Under the pieces are notes generated by a model that made no database searches, had not been told where the DNA came from, and saw only the letters and a program-made list of their open reading frames with translations. Shown one piece after another: positions 1 to 9,005 of a DNA stretch of 64,000 nucleotides. This stretch comes from Pararhodobacter sp. CCB-MM2 (GTDB lineage Bacteria; Pseudomonadota; Alphaproteobacteria; Rhodobacterales; Rhodobacteraceae), in contig NZ_LRRR01000002.1 in NCBI RefSeq assembly GCF_001691415.1, positions 372,001 to 436,000 on the forward strand, in the 5' to 3' direction. The translations under genes were made by a program, and so were the position numbers. How positions within the stretch are numbered: the first letter of the stretch is position 1; each line of letters starts with the position of its first letter.

Positions 1-45
1 GAATTCCACCACCAGATCGCGGACGGAAAGAAGGGGCTCTGCCAT
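1..45 (-). CDS. Oligopeptide-type ABC transporter ATPase (N-terminal fragment)
   Basis: Only the first 15 codons are inside the window. They read MAEPLLSVRDLVVEF on the minus strand, the usual opening beta-strand of Dpp/Opp-type ATP-binding subunits, ahead of the Walker A motif that would lie beyond the left edge. The start lies 13 nt downstream of the stop of the DppC-like permease gene, so it continues the binding protein-DppB-DppC operon as its ATPase gene. Assignment rests on this N-terminus plus operon position; no catalytic motif is visible. Confidence 0.7.
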   Translation of the reverse strand, partial: MAEPLLSVRDLVVEF

Positions 46-58
46 GGCGGGGCCTCCC

Positions 59-1006
59 TTAGCGAAGACGGGGGTTCAGCGCGTCGCGCAGCCAGTCACC
101 GAGCAGGTTGACCGACAGCGCCAGCGCCAGAAGGGTGAGAGCGGGGAACAGCAGGATCCACCATTCGCCCGAGATCAGGAACGACTGGCCGATGCGGATC
201 AGCGTCCCGAGGCTCGGTTGCGTCGGCGGTACGCCCACGCCGAGGAAGGACAAGGTCGCCTCGGCGATGATCGCCAGCGCCAGCGAGATCGTGGCGATGA
301 CCAGCACCGGGCCCATGACATTGGGCAGGATGTGGCGGAACATGATCTTCACCGGATGCGCGCCGATCACACGGGCGGCCTGCACGTATTCCTTGTTCTT
401 CTCGACCATCGTGGCGCCGCGCACGACGCGGGCGAATTGCACCCAGTCGGACAGGCCGATGGCGACGATCAGCACCCAGATCGCCAGCTGGTCGCGCAGG
501 TTGTCAGGGATGAAGCCGCGCGCGATGCCGAAGACCAGAAGCGCGATCAGGATCGCCGGGAAAGCCAGCTGCACATCGGCCACGCGCATCAGGGCGCTGT
601 CGACCCAGCCGCCGCGCCAGCCGGCAAACAGGCCCACGGAAATGCCCAAAACCATCGCGAACAGCACGGCCATGGCGCCGACGAACAACGAGGTCCGCGT
701 GCCATAGAGGATCGTCGACAGCATGTCGCGGCCCTGATTGTCGGCGCCCATCAGGAAGGTCTCGCCGGTGAAGGCGTTGGGCTCCATCGGCGGGGTGAAT
801 CCGTTCATCAGGTTCAGCTCGGCCGGGTTGAACGGGTTCATCGTGGCCAGCCACGGCGCGAAGACCGCGCCGCCGATGATGATCAGCGCGACCAGCGTCG
901 CGGCGATGGCCACGGGCGCGGTGCGGAAGGCATAGGCCAGATCGCTGTCCCACATCCGGTACAGGCGGCTTGGCTCTTTCGGGGTGGGATTCGGTTCGGT
1001 GGTCAT
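59..1006 (-). CDS. Peptide/nickel-type ABC transporter permease (DppC family)
   Basis: Inner-membrane permease of a peptide/nickel/opine (PepT) family importer, 315 aa, the normal DppC length. A cytoplasmic N-terminus is followed by a first membrane segment at about residues 33-53, a periplasmic stretch containing LMGADNQGRDMLS (typical DppC signature), then the BPD_transp_1 core with the EAA loop near residues 200-215 (EYVQAARVIGAHP) that contacts the ATPase, and a C-terminus ending LRDALNPRLR. The gene follows the DppB-like gene after 13 nt and precedes the ATPase gene. The substrate (di/oligopeptide, nickel chelate or opine) cannot be told from the permease. Confidence 0.93.
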   Translation of the reverse strand: MTTEPNPTPKEPSRLYRMWDSDLAYAFRTAPVAIAATLVALIIIGGAVFAPWLATMNPFNPAELNLMNGFTPPMEPNAFTGETFLMGADNQGRDMLSTILYGTRTSLFVGAMAVLFAMVLGISVGLFAGWRGGWVDSALMRVADVQLAFPAILIALLVFGIARGFIPDNLRDQLAIWVLIVAIGLSDWVQFARVVRGATMVEKNKEYVQAARVIGAHPVKIMFRHILPNVMGPVLVIATISLALAIIAEATLSFLGVGVPPTQPSLGTLIRIGQSFLISGEWWILLFPALTLLALALSVNLLGDWLRDALNPRLR

Positions 1007-1019
1007 GGCGCGGCCTCCG

Positions 1020-2006
1020 TCAATGAGCCTTGGCCGCGCGATCGACGCGCAGGCGGGGGTCGACCGCGTAGTAGAGCAGGTCGACGATCAGGTTGATGAC
1101 CACGAAGATCAGCGCGATCATCATCAGATAGGCGGCCATCACCGGCACATCGACGAAGCGGACCGAGTTGATGAACAGCGCGCCGACGCCCGGCCAGTTG
1201 AACACCGTCTCGGTGATGATGGCGAAGGCGATGATCGATCCCAGCTGCAACCCGGTGATGGTGATCACGGGCACCAGCGTGTTCTTCAGCGCATGGCCGA
1301 AGTTCACCGCGCGCGAGGACAGGCCACGGGCGCGGGCGAACTTGATATAATCGGTGCGCAGGACCTCCAGCATCTCGGCCCGCACGAGGCGCATGATCAG
1401 AGTCATCTGGTACAGGCCCAGCGTGATCGCCGGCAGGATCAGCGCAAGCCGGCCGGAATGGGTCAGGAAGCCCGTCGACCACCAATCGCCCAAGGCCACG
1501 ACCTCGCCCCGTCCGTTGGAGGGCAACCAGCGCAGTTCCACCGCGAAGACCCAGATCAGCAGCACGCCGATCAGGAAGGTCGGCAGCGACACGCCAATGA
1601 GCGAGCCGGTCATGATCAGGTTGGACAGGATCCCGCGGCGCTTGAGGGCGGTGTAGACCCCCAGCGACAGGCCCAGCACGAAGGCCAAGGTGCCCGAGAC
1701 CAGCGCCAGCTCCACTGTGGCGGGCAGGCGTTGCAGGATCAGCTCGGTCACCGGCATCTGCAGCCGGTACGAGATCCCGAACTCGCCTTGCAGGGCATCG
1801 CCCATGAAACGCAGGAACTGGCTGATGATGGAATCGTTCAGGCCAAGGCTGTCGCGCAGGGCCTCTCGGTCGGCGATCGAGGCTTCCTGACCGACCATCG
1901 ACGAGATCGGGTCGCCGACGAAGCGGAAAAGCGTGAAGGAGACGGCGGCTACGGCGACCATCACGATGATCGATTGCAGCAGGCGTCTGAGAATGAAGGC
2001 GATCAT
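1020..2006 (-). CDS. Peptide/nickel-type ABC transporter permease (DppB family)
   Basis: Partner permease of the DppC-like protein, 328 aa. It starts MIAFILRRLLQSIIVMV, the typical DppB first membrane helix; an in-frame upstream extension to 2069 is Arg-rich and unlike the family, so the ATG at 2006 was chosen. The conserved EAA loop (YIKFARARGLSSRAV) lies near residues 220-235, and the protein ends in DPRLRVDRAAKAH, as DppB proteins end in a DPR motif. It is downstream of the binding protein gene in the same direction, separated by a strong hairpin. Confidence 0.93.
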   Translation of the reverse strand: MIAFILRRLLQSIIVMVAVAAVSFTLFRFVGDPISSMVGQEASIADREALRDSLGLNDSIISQFLRFMGDALQGEFGISYRLQMPVTELILQRLPATVELALVSGTLAFVLGLSLGVYTALKRRGILSNLIMTGSLIGVSLPTFLIGVLLIWVFAVELRWLPSNGRGEVVALGDWWSTGFLTHSGRLALILPAITLGLYQMTLIMRLVRAEMLEVLRTDYIKFARARGLSSRAVNFGHALKNTLVPVITITGLQLGSIIAFAIITETVFNWPGVGALFINSVRFVDVPVMAAYLMMIALIFVVINLIVDLLYYAVDPRLRVDRAAKAH

Positions 2007-2162
2007 GGGGCGTGTCCCGTCAAGGTTCGCACGGTGGCGGGGCTGGCGAGGAAAGGGCCGCCGCCGCATCGCGGGGGCGCTTGCGGGGTCGGGCCGGTGA
2101 TGTCTGTCGTCAGTCAGGAGGGCGCGGGGTCAGTGTACCGCACCGGGGGGCCGGATGGCAAA

Positions 2163-2194
2163 CGCCCGGCCGGTTGCAGGAAACCGGCCGGGCG
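2163..2194 (-). terminator. Strong hairpin between binding-protein and permease genes
   Basis: A perfect 13-bp stem (CGCCCGGCCGGTT and its complement) with a 6-nt loop lies 18 nt past the stop of the binding-protein gene on the minus strand and is followed by GTTTGCC. It probably causes partial termination or protects the upstream mRNA 3' end, so that the binding protein is made in excess over the permeases. The weak T run argues against full termination. Confidence 0.6.
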
Positions 2195-2211
2195 CCTTCA
2201 TCGCAAGCCGA

Positions 2212-3789
2212 TCAGTCGACCGTGACGGTCCACAGGGTCGGCGCGTTTTCCGGGTGAACGGCGATGTTCACACCGTCGCGCACCGCGTAGGCCAGCAGCT
2301 GGTTATGCACGTTCAGGAAGACGCGGTCCTCCATCACCTGATCCCAGATCTGCGCGATCACTTCGTTGCGGGCGTCGAGGTCGGTCATCGTCGCCAGCGA
2401 CTCGATCATCGCATCGACTTCCGGGTTCGAATACTGGCCGCCGTTATAGGCGCCGTACGACCCTTCGCGCGAATGCACGAGGAAGTTGAAGATGTAGGCC
2501 GAATCGAAGGTCGGTACGCCCCAGCCGAGCAGGTAGAAGTCGGTGTCGAGGTTCTCGATCAGCGGGAAGTGCAGCGAGCGCGACTGCGAGTTCAGCGTCA
2601 CGTTGATGCCGATGCGGCCCAGCATGCCGACGGTCGCCTGACAGATCGCCTCGTCATTCAGGTAGCGGTCGTTCGGACAGTCCAGCTGCACCGAGAAGCC
2701 GTCCGGATAGACCGAGCGCACCAACTCCGCGGCGCGATCGTAATCCGGCGCCCCGTATTCGTTCATCTCTTCGGTCCAGCCGTTGACGAAGGGCGGCAGC
2801 GGCGCGGCCGAGGGCTGCGACTGCCCGCGCATCACGACCTGACGGATCGCGTCACGGTCCAGCGCCAGCGCCATGGCTTCCCGGATCTCGGGGTGCGAGA
2901 ACGGGTTGTCGGCGACGTTGCTCGATTGCAGCGTTTCCGAGCTGGCGTCATAGGCGAAGAAGATGTTGCGGTTCTCGGGGCCGGTGACGACGGTCACGCC
3001 GTCGGTCTGCTCCAGCCGTGCGATGTCCTGCACCGGCACGTCCTGCACGAAGTCGACCTCACCCGACAGCAGCGCGGCGATGCGCGTCGCGGCTTCCGGG
3101 ATCGGCTGGTAGATCACCTCGGTGACCTGCGGCGCGTCGCCCCAGTAGCTTTCGTTCACCGACAGGACGGTGCGAACCTCGGGATCGCGCGAGACCAGCT
3201 GGTACGGGCCCGTGCCGTTGGTGTTGCGCACGGCGAAGTTCTCTTCGCCCGCAGCGAAGTTCTGCGGTGCGACGACGTCATTGGCCTCGGCCCAATCTTT
3301 GTCGACGATGAAGAAGTTCGTCAGGTTGTTGGGATACAGCGGCGAGGGGCCGGACATCTGCACATGGACGGTATGCTCGTCCACGGCTTCGGCGCCGACG
3401 ACATCGGCGTGGATAGCCCGGAAGCCCGAGCTTTCATGCAGCACGCGCTCATACGAGAACACGACATCCTCGGCCGTGAAGGCAGAGCCATCGTGGAAGG
3501 TCACGCCTTCGCGCAGGGTCAGAACCCAGATCGAGGGATCCTCGGGGTGGATCTGCCATTCGGTGGCAAGGCCCGGGATCAGCGTGCCGTCCACGTCGCG
3601 CGACACGAGGGTGTCGTAGACATGGCGCAGAAGGACCAGCGTGGGGCCTTCGTTCTGGCTGTGCGGATCAAGGGTCAGCGCATCGGCGACACGGGCCCAG
3701 CGAAGGGTCTCAGCCGTGGCGGAACCGGCGGCCAGGGCCAGCGCGGCCGCCGAAGCCATCAGGCTCAGCGCGCGTGGAAGCTTGGTCAT
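2212..3789 (-). CDS. ABC transporter periplasmic substrate-binding protein, peptide/nickel type (SBP_bac_5)
   Basis: A 525-aa family 5 solute-binding protein that delivers substrate to the DppBC-like permeases. Residues 1-27 form a Sec signal peptide (MTKLPRALSL, hydrophobic core, cleavage near SATA-ET). The mature part opens with LRWARVADALTLDPHSQNEGPT, the family start, and contains WVLTLREGVTFHDGSAFTAEDVVFSYERV, typical of SBP_bac_5. The ATG at 3789 has an AGGAG ribosome site directly upstream; an extension to 3867 is not signal-peptide-like. It is the first gene of the operon. Ligand is unknown; peptides, nickel chelates, glutathione and opines are all bound by this family. Confidence 0.93.
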   Translation of the reverse strand: MTKLPRALSLMASAAALALAAGSATAETLRWARVADALTLDPHSQNEGPTLVLLRHVYDTLVSRDVDGTLIPGLATEWQIHPEDPSIWVLTLREGVTFHDGSAFTAEDVVFSYERVLHESSGFRAIHADVVGAEAVDEHTVHVQMSGPSPLYPNNLTNFFIVDKDWAEANDVVAPQNFAAGEENFAVRNTNGTGPYQLVSRDPEVRTVLSVNESYWGDAPQVTEVIYQPIPEAATRIAALLSGEVDFVQDVPVQDIARLEQTDGVTVVTGPENRNIFFAYDASSETLQSSNVADNPFSHPEIREAMALALDRDAIRQVVMRGQSQPSAAPLPPFVNGWTEEMNEYGAPDYDRAAELVRSVYPDGFSVQLDCPNDRYLNDEAICQATVGMLGRIGINVTLNSQSRSLHFPLIENLDTDFYLLGWGVPTFDSAYIFNFLVHSREGSYGAYNGGQYSNPEVDAMIESLATMTDLDARNEVIAQIWDQVMEDRVFLNVHNQLLAYAVRDGVNIAVHPENAPTLWTVTVD

Positions 3790-4366
3790 GGTCGTCTCCT
3801 GTTGAGGGATATGCCCGTTTGGCCGGGCAATGATGTCGAGGAGATACAGGTTTGACCAAAGTGTCAATTCTACCGCCGCGCGTGTCGGCCGGGTGAAGAC
3901 ACGCCTTCCGTTAGGTCATGTTTCGAACTTGAAAGACCCCGCACACGGACCGTTCGAAGCGTTCCATTGATTCTTGGCGCCTTTTTATCGCCGAGTTATC
4001 GCTCTGCGACATCTCGTCACGGCACACAGATTGCCGACGCCCATCACCGAGGAAGAACCCGAAGCAATCGTCCCCCGGCATCAGGACACAAGTCCAATTG
4101 CCGCTCTGCCGCCGGTTAAAATGCGCGAGGATTCAACCCTTTGGGATACCAGTCTGCGCTGATTCCTAGCCTAACGCACACCCATGGACGCGCCCGATGA
4201 AGGGCTGCTAAGGCCAAGGGCGGGCGCTGATCACCATAAACAACCGCTTTAAGCGGGTTGCTTCGTCAACTTTAGGCAATTTTCAACCCAGAGGCGAGTT
4301 CTGATTAAGATTTGGATCAGAATTGGGCCGCTATACCTGTGGGAACTCGCTGAGAAGATCCCCCCG
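3790..4366. other. 577-bp intergenic region between divergent operons
   Basis: This region separates the ABC importer (leftward) from the histidine kinase (rightward) and must hold both promoters. It is less GC-rich than the genes. A short reading frame at 3974-4162 has no ribosome site and no recognisable protein character. Two structures stand out: a stem-loop at 4241-4260 (CAACCGCT, TTA, AGCGGGTTG) and the inverted repeat listed separately at 4299-4322. Confidence 0.6.
4299..4322. promoter_or_regulatory. Inverted repeat, probable operator upstream of the histidine kinase gene
   Basis: TTCTGAT, a 10-nt AT-rich spacer, then ATCAGAA: perfect 7-bp arms with centres about one helical turn and a half apart, 45 nt before the kinase start codon. 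The layout is that of a dimeric regulator site overlapping or next to the promoter. The protein that binds is not known. Confidence 0.45.
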
Positions 4367-6577
4367 ATGACGCATCACCTTCCGTTTCGCCTGACGGCTC
4401 GCATTGTCGCGCTTGGCTATCTTGCCATCGGCATCGCCTATATTGCGCTGAGTGACCATTTGCTGTGGCTCTTCGCCGGCGACTTTGCGATCTATTCCAC
4501 CCTCCAGACCGGCAAGGGCTGGGCCTATATCGCGGTGACCGCAGTGGCGCTGTGGGCCGTTCTTCGCTCCGCCTGGCGCGAACGGGACGTCATGCTGGCC
4601 CGCGCCCTTCAATCCGAGGAACGGATGCGCCTTGCCCTGAACGCGGCGAACGGCAGCACCTGGCATGCCAGCGTCGCGGCGGACGGGCGCATCTACGTCA
4701 GCACCGAGGGCCCGTTCGAGGCGCAATATGCCATGGTGGGCCTGCAGAACCTGCCGGTGCAGAACGACCTGCGCGCCCAGATCCATCCAGAGGATCTGCC
4801 CGGCTTCGAAGCCGCCGTCGCCGCGCTGTACAGCGAGACGGACCAGCTGGAATGCGAGGCGCGGATGCTGCGCGACAATGGCGACTGGCTGTGGATCCTC
4901 GTGCGCGGCTATGTCTCGCGCCGCGATGCGCAGGGTGTGCCCAGCCAGATCAGCGGCATCGCGCTGGATGTCTCGGCCCCGAAAGAGCGGGAGACGACGC
5001 TGGCCGATGTGAACACCCGGCTGCGGCAGACGCTGGGGGCGCTGCGGGCCTCGCAGCAGCGGTTGAAGGACATCGGCTCGGCTTCGACCGATTGGTTCTG
5101 GGAAATCGACAAGACGCATCGTTACACCTTCCTGTCGGATTCCTTCGAGCGCATGACCGGCCGTCGCCGCGCCACCCTGCTGCGCCGCCCCTGCGACGAA
5201 CTTGCCGCAGTCTCGACCCCGGCGCCCGACGGCCCCGGCTGGGACGGGTTGCGACAGGTGATCGAGGCCCGCCAACCGATCGAGGGGTTCGTGTACCGTT
5301 TGCCCTCCCCCACGCCGGAGCGCCCGGATATCTGGGTGCGGACAAGCGGCCTGCCGTTCTATGGTGAAGATGGCGGCTATCTGGGCTATCGCGGCGTCAG
5401 CTCCGACGTGACCCATCTCTACAACGCCAAGGAACAGGCCGAGGCCGCGAACCACGCCAAATCGCAGTTCCTCGCCACCATGAGCCATGAGATCCGCACG
5501 CCGCTGAATGGCATCCTCGGGATGGCGGACCTTTTGTCCGAAGACCTGCATGACCCCGGCCAGCGCGAGATGGTCGCGGCGATCCGCGATTCCGGCGACA
5601 TGTTGTTGTCGGTGCTGAACGGCGTTCTGGACCTCGCCAAGGTCGAGGCCGGGCAGCTGACGCTGGAGGAGGTGCCGTTCCGCCTGCGCGATGTCGCCCG
5701 GCAGACCGAGGCGCTGCATGGCCTCAGGGCACGGGCCAAGGGGCTGACCTTCCGGCTGGATTGCGACGGCGTCGGGCTGGAACGGCGGCGCGGCGATCCG
5801 TTCCGGCTGGCGCAGGTCATCGGCAACCTGATCGACAACGCCATCAAGTTCACCGACGACGGCGCCATCACCGTCACCCTGACGGAAGAGGCCGGGGATC
5901 GCGTGGCGATCAGCGTCTCGGACACCGGTCTGGGCATGACCGAAGCCGCGCAGGCACGGGTGTTCAACGCCTTCGAGCAAGCCGATGGCGGCACCGCGCG
6001 GCGCTATGGCGGGACCGGACTGGGATTGGCGATCTGCAAGGAGATCGTCGAGAAGATGGGCGGCGCCATCACGCTCGACAGTCGCCCCGGCGAAGGCAGC
6101 ACCCTGACGGTGACGCTGCCCCTGCCCCGCTGCACGGCGCCCTTGGATCAGGATCTGGCCGACGCGCCGGGGCCTCCCTCGGCTTTGGCCGGACGGCGGG
6201 TTCTGGTAGCCGATGACAATCGCACCAACCGCATCCTGCTGGAGCGGATGCTGGGCGGAATGGGCCTCGTGCCGACCTTGGTCGAGGATGGTCAGGCCGC
6301 GCTCGATCACTATGACCCCGAGGTCTTCGATGCCGTGCTGCTGGACATCTCGATGCCCGGCATGAACGGCCTTGAAGCGCTGCGCCGCATCCGGTCCCTG
6401 ACCGCTGACGCGCCGCCGATTCCGATCATCGCCGTCACCGCGAATGCGATGCATCATCAGGTCCGCGAGTATCTGGAGGCCGGTTTCGATGCCTGCCTGT
6501 CAAAGCCGTTCCGCAAGGCGGATTTCATCACGACATTGGGCGCCTTGATGTCCCTGCGCAGGGAAAACGCTGCCTGA
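4367..6577 (+). CDS. Membrane hybrid sensor histidine kinase with PAS and receiver domains
   Basis: A 736-aa hybrid kinase. Two N-terminal membrane segments (about residues 9-28 and 45-64) with a very short periplasmic loop anchor it. Two PAS-like regions follow (about 80-205 and 235-350, the latter ending with the PAC-type DGGYLGYRGVSSDVTH). The HisKA box has the phospho-acceptor His near residue 373 (MSHEIRTPLNGILGM). The ATPase domain shows the N box NLIDNAIKFT, DTGLGM and GGTGLGLAI. The C-terminal receiver (about 608-725) has DDN, the acceptor Asp near 660 (LLDISMPGMNG) and the Lys of CLSKPF. The tiny periplasmic loop suggests cytosolic or membrane sensing through PAS. No separate response regulator or HPt gene is adjacent, so the output partner lies elsewhere. 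Confidence 0.95.
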   Translation: MTHHLPFRLTARIVALGYLAIGIAYIALSDHLLWLFAGDFAIYSTLQTGKGWAYIAVTAVALWAVLRSAWRERDVMLARALQSEERMRLALNAANGSTWHASVAADGRIYVSTEGPFEAQYAMVGLQNLPVQNDLRAQIHPEDLPGFEAAVAALYSETDQLECEARMLRDNGDWLWILVRGYVSRRDAQGVPSQISGIALDVSAPKERETTLADVNTRLRQTLGALRASQQRLKDIGSASTDWFWEIDKTHRYTFLSDSFERMTGRRRATLLRRPCDELAAVSTPAPDGPGWDGLRQVIEARQPIEGFVYRLPSPTPERPDIWVRTSGLPFYGEDGGYLGYRGVSSDVTHLYNAKEQAEAANHAKSQFLATMSHEIRTPLNGILGMADLLSEDLHDPGQREMVAAIRDSGDMLLSVLNGVLDLAKVEAGQLTLEEVPFRLRDVARQTEALHGLRARAKGLTFRLDCDGVGLERRRGDPFRLAQVIGNLIDNAIKFTDDGAITVTLTEEAGDRVAISVSDTGLGMTEAAQARVFNAFEQADGGTARRYGGTGLGLAICKEIVEKMGGAITLDSRPGEGSTLTVTLPLPRCTAPLDQDLADAPGPPSALAGRRVLVADDNRTNRILLERMLGGMGLVPTLVEDGQAALDHYDPEVFDAVLLDISMPGMNGLEALRRIRSLTADAPPIPIIAVTANAMHHQVREYLEAGFDACLSKPFRKADFITTLGALMSLRRENAA

Positions 6578-6711
6578 CCAAAGCGTTACGGACACGCAGC
6601 CTGAATGGACAGCGCTGTCAGCTTTCGGGTTGCACTGTCGGTTTGCCTGTGAAATGTGTCGCTTATGGCTAACGACCGCCAAAAGCCCGTTTCCGACACC
6701 GGGACCTACCT

Positions 6712-6738
6712 TTGCCCTGCGCCGCTGCGCCGGGGCAA
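6712..6738. repeat. Inverted repeat upstream of proX
   Basis: TTGCCC and GGGCAA flank a GC-rich core that itself contains two GCGC blocks. It lies 109 nt before the proX start in the 269-bp gap after the kinase gene. It may be a terminator for the kinase transcript or an operator or leader hairpin of the transporter operon; there is no T run that decides this. Confidence 0.35.
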
Positions 6739-6846
6739 GTTGCGTCCTCCCTGTGATCGCTGAAACGACGACCGCTCTCTGCGCCCTGCGCAGCTGAGGG
6801 GTCCCTTGGATCTGGCTGATCCGACAATACCTTGAAAGGACTACTT

Positions 6847-7833
6847 ATGCGTACGCTTGCTACGTTCGCGGCCTTTGGCGCCGCGGGCTTCATGGCCACG
6901 TCGGCTGCCGCCCAGGACAACGCCCAATGCGGCGAGATCTCCATCGCGCAGATGGGCTGGGCCTCGGCCGAGGTGATCACCGAAGTCGCACAGTTCCTGC
7001 TGGAACAGGGCTATGGCTGCGACGTCACGCTGGTCAACTCGGACACCATCCCCGCCATCACCTCGGTCGCCGAGAACGGTGAGCCGGATGTGGTGACGGA
7101 CCTGTGGCTGAACTCGGCCGGCGATGCCTATCGCCGTCTCGAGGAAGCCGGCACCATGGTGCGGCTGGCCAATGTGCTGCAGCCGGGCGGCGTCGAGGGC
7201 TGGTGGATCCCCACCGCGCTGGCCGAAGAGCACCCCGAGCTGACCACGATCGAAGGCATCCTCGCCAACCCCGAGCTGGTCGGCGGGCGCTTCAACAATT
7301 GCCCGGACGGCTGGGGCTGCCGCGTGGTGTCGGACAACCTCGCCGCCGCGCTGGATCTTGAAGGCCATGGCATCGAGGTGTTCAACCACGGCTCGGGCGA
7401 GACGCTGGCGACCTCTATGGGCGCTGCGGCCACGGATGGTGAGCCGTGGTTCGGCTATTACTGGGCGCCGACCGTGCCGCTGGGCATGTACGACATGACC
7501 CGGGTCGAGCTGGGCGATTACGACGCCGACGCCTTCGCCGAGCTGCAGAACCCGAATGCAGAGAACCCGCAGGTATCGGAATTCCCGGACGCGCCGATCC
7601 TGACCTCGGTCACCGCCAGCTTCGTCGAAGAGCATCCGGCCGAGGCCGAGTTCTTCTCGAAGATGGTGTTCCAGACCGACGTGATGAGCGCGCTTCTGGC
7701 TTGGCGCAACGAGAACACCGCCTCGGCCGCCGAGACCGCCGTCTACTACCTGTCGACCTATCCTGAGGAATGGTCGGCCTGGCTGAACGACGCGGCGCGC
7801 GAGAACCTCTCGGCGCTGCTGGAAGCCCAGTAA
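6847..7833 (+). CDS. proX: Betaine/choline-type ABC transporter substrate-binding protein (ProX/OpuAC family)
   Basis: A 328-aa periplasmic binding protein of the quaternary amine uptake family. The signal peptide (about residues 1-22, ending TSAAA-QD) precedes the OpuAC domain. Visible family features are QMGWASAEVITEVAQFLLEQGYG at the start, DVVTDLWLNS, GWWIPTALAEEHPE and the Trp/Tyr-rich GEPWFGYYWAPT, which supplies aromatic residues for a cation-pi cage. The ATG at 6847 was preferred over an in-frame TTG at 6832 because AAAGGA is correctly spaced. First gene of proX-proW-proV. Betaine, choline, proline betaine or carnitine are possible ligands; catabolic rather than osmotic use would fit the other quaternary-amine genes in this replicon. 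Confidence 0.92.
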   Translation: MRTLATFAAFGAAGFMATSAAAQDNAQCGEISIAQMGWASAEVITEVAQFLLEQGYGCDVTLVNSDTIPAITSVAENGEPDVVTDLWLNSAGDAYRRLEEAGTMVRLANVLQPGGVEGWWIPTALAEEHPELTTIEGILANPELVGGRFNNCPDGWGCRVVSDNLAAALDLEGHGIEVFNHGSGETLATSMGAAATDGEPWFGYYWAPTVPLGMYDMTRVELGDYDADAFAELQNPNAENPQVSEFPDAPILTSVTASFVEEHPAEAEFFSKMVFQTDVMSALLAWRNENTASAAETAVYYLSTYPEEWSAWLNDAARENLSALLEAQ

Positions 7834-7877
7834 CCCACAGGGGCCCGGCGGGGTTCAACCCTGCCGCAAAGATCGGA

Positions 7878-7899
7878 CGGCGCCGGACCCCCGGCGCCG
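7878..7899 (+). terminator. Hairpin between proX and proW
   Basis: A perfect 9-bp stem CGGCGCCGG/CCGGCGCCG with a 4-nt loop, 45 nt after the proX stop and without a T tract. It is best read as an attenuating or mRNA-stabilising structure that raises the binding protein relative to the membrane and ATPase subunits. Confidence 0.5.
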
Positions 7900-7945
7900 T
7901 TCCTTGCTGACAGACGAAAGGACGGGCCGGGCGCCCGAGGATGGC

Positions 7946-8995
7946 ATGGCAACATACGACGGATTTTTCGACAGCCTCGGGCTGCGCGACTGGTGCGACG
8001 CCGGGGCGCAGGACGGGCCGATGTCGATGGCGGATCTCCTGGCGAGGGCGCAGGGCGGCTCGACCGAGGCCGCCGCGGATGCGGGCTCGCTCTGGGATCT
8101 GCCCTTCCCCTCGCTGGATGCGCTGGCCGCCTCCTGCCCGGCGATCCCCCGTTCCCGCGACCTGACCGTCGGGTTGGAGACCGGCTTCCTCGGCATTCGC
8201 GACGCGTTGCGGGTGGTGGTGGACCCGGTCACGCAACCCCTCAGCTGGATGCTGCGCGAGATGCTGTGGGTGATGACCGCCACGCCGTGGTGGCTGATGA
8301 TCCCGATCCTGCTGCTGATCACCTGGGCGGTCGGCCGGTCGTGGAAGGTGGTCGGGCTGGTTGCCCTGTTCATCGGCCTGCTGGCCTTCGTCGACCATTA
8401 TCAGGCGGCGATGGAGACTCTGGCGATCATCTTTGTCTGCGCCTTTATCTGTGTCTTGTTCGGGGTGCCGATCGGCATCGCCATGTCGCGGTCGGACCGG
8501 ATGCAGAATTTCGTCACGCCGATCCTCGACATGCTGCAGACCCTACCGCCCTTCGTCTATCTGATCCCGCTGATCTTCCTGTTCTCGGTCACCGAGCCCA
8601 AGCTCTACGGCATCGCCGTGATCCTCTATGCCATCGTGCCGGTTGTCCGGCTGACGAACCTCGGCATCCGGCTGGTCGACAAGGACGTGATTGAGGCCGC
8701 CGATGCCTTCGGCATGACCAAGACGCAAAAGCTGTTCGGCGTGCAGATCCCGCTGGCCCTGCCCAACATCATGGCCGGGGTGAACCAGACGATCATGATG
8801 TCACTGGCAATGGTGGTGATTGCCTCGATGGTCGCGGCGCCGGGTCTGGGGATCCTCGTGCTGCGCGGCATCCGCAATCTGGAACTGGGCACCGGGCTGG
8901 TCGCGGGCTTCGGCATCGTGCTGCTGGCGATCCTTTTGGACCGCGTGACCAAGGCCGCGCTGGCCCGCATCGACGCCAGCGCGTCCAACCGCTGA
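7946..8995 (+). CDS. proW: Betaine-type ABC transporter permease (ProW family)
   Basis: A 349-aa inner-membrane permease. It has a long cytoplasmic or amphipathic N-terminus (about 90 residues), several hydrophobic segments from about residue 110, and the BPD_transp_1 core with the EAA-type loop VIEAADAFGMTKTQKLFGVQIPLALPNIMAG, a hallmark of ProW proteins. The ATG at 7946 has GAGG six bases upstream; an in-frame TTG at 7904 is less likely. It ends 10 nt before proV. Confidence 0.92.
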   Translation: MATYDGFFDSLGLRDWCDAGAQDGPMSMADLLARAQGGSTEAAADAGSLWDLPFPSLDALAASCPAIPRSRDLTVGLETGFLGIRDALRVVVDPVTQPLSWMLREMLWVMTATPWWLMIPILLLITWAVGRSWKVVGLVALFIGLLAFVDHYQAAMETLAIIFVCAFICVLFGVPIGIAMSRSDRMQNFVTPILDMLQTLPPFVYLIPLIFLFSVTEPKLYGIAVILYAIVPVVRLTNLGIRLVDKDVIEAADAFGMTKTQKLFGVQIPLALPNIMAGVNQTIMMSLAMVVIASMVAAPGLGILVLRGIRNLELGTGLVAGFGIVLLAILLDRVTKAALARIDASASNR

Positions 8996-9005
8996 GGAGA
9001 GAAAC

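Noticed and set aside
3974-4162. Short open frame in the gap before the histidine kinase
   Set aside because: No ribosome site, no recognisable motif, and codon use is not like the neighbours.
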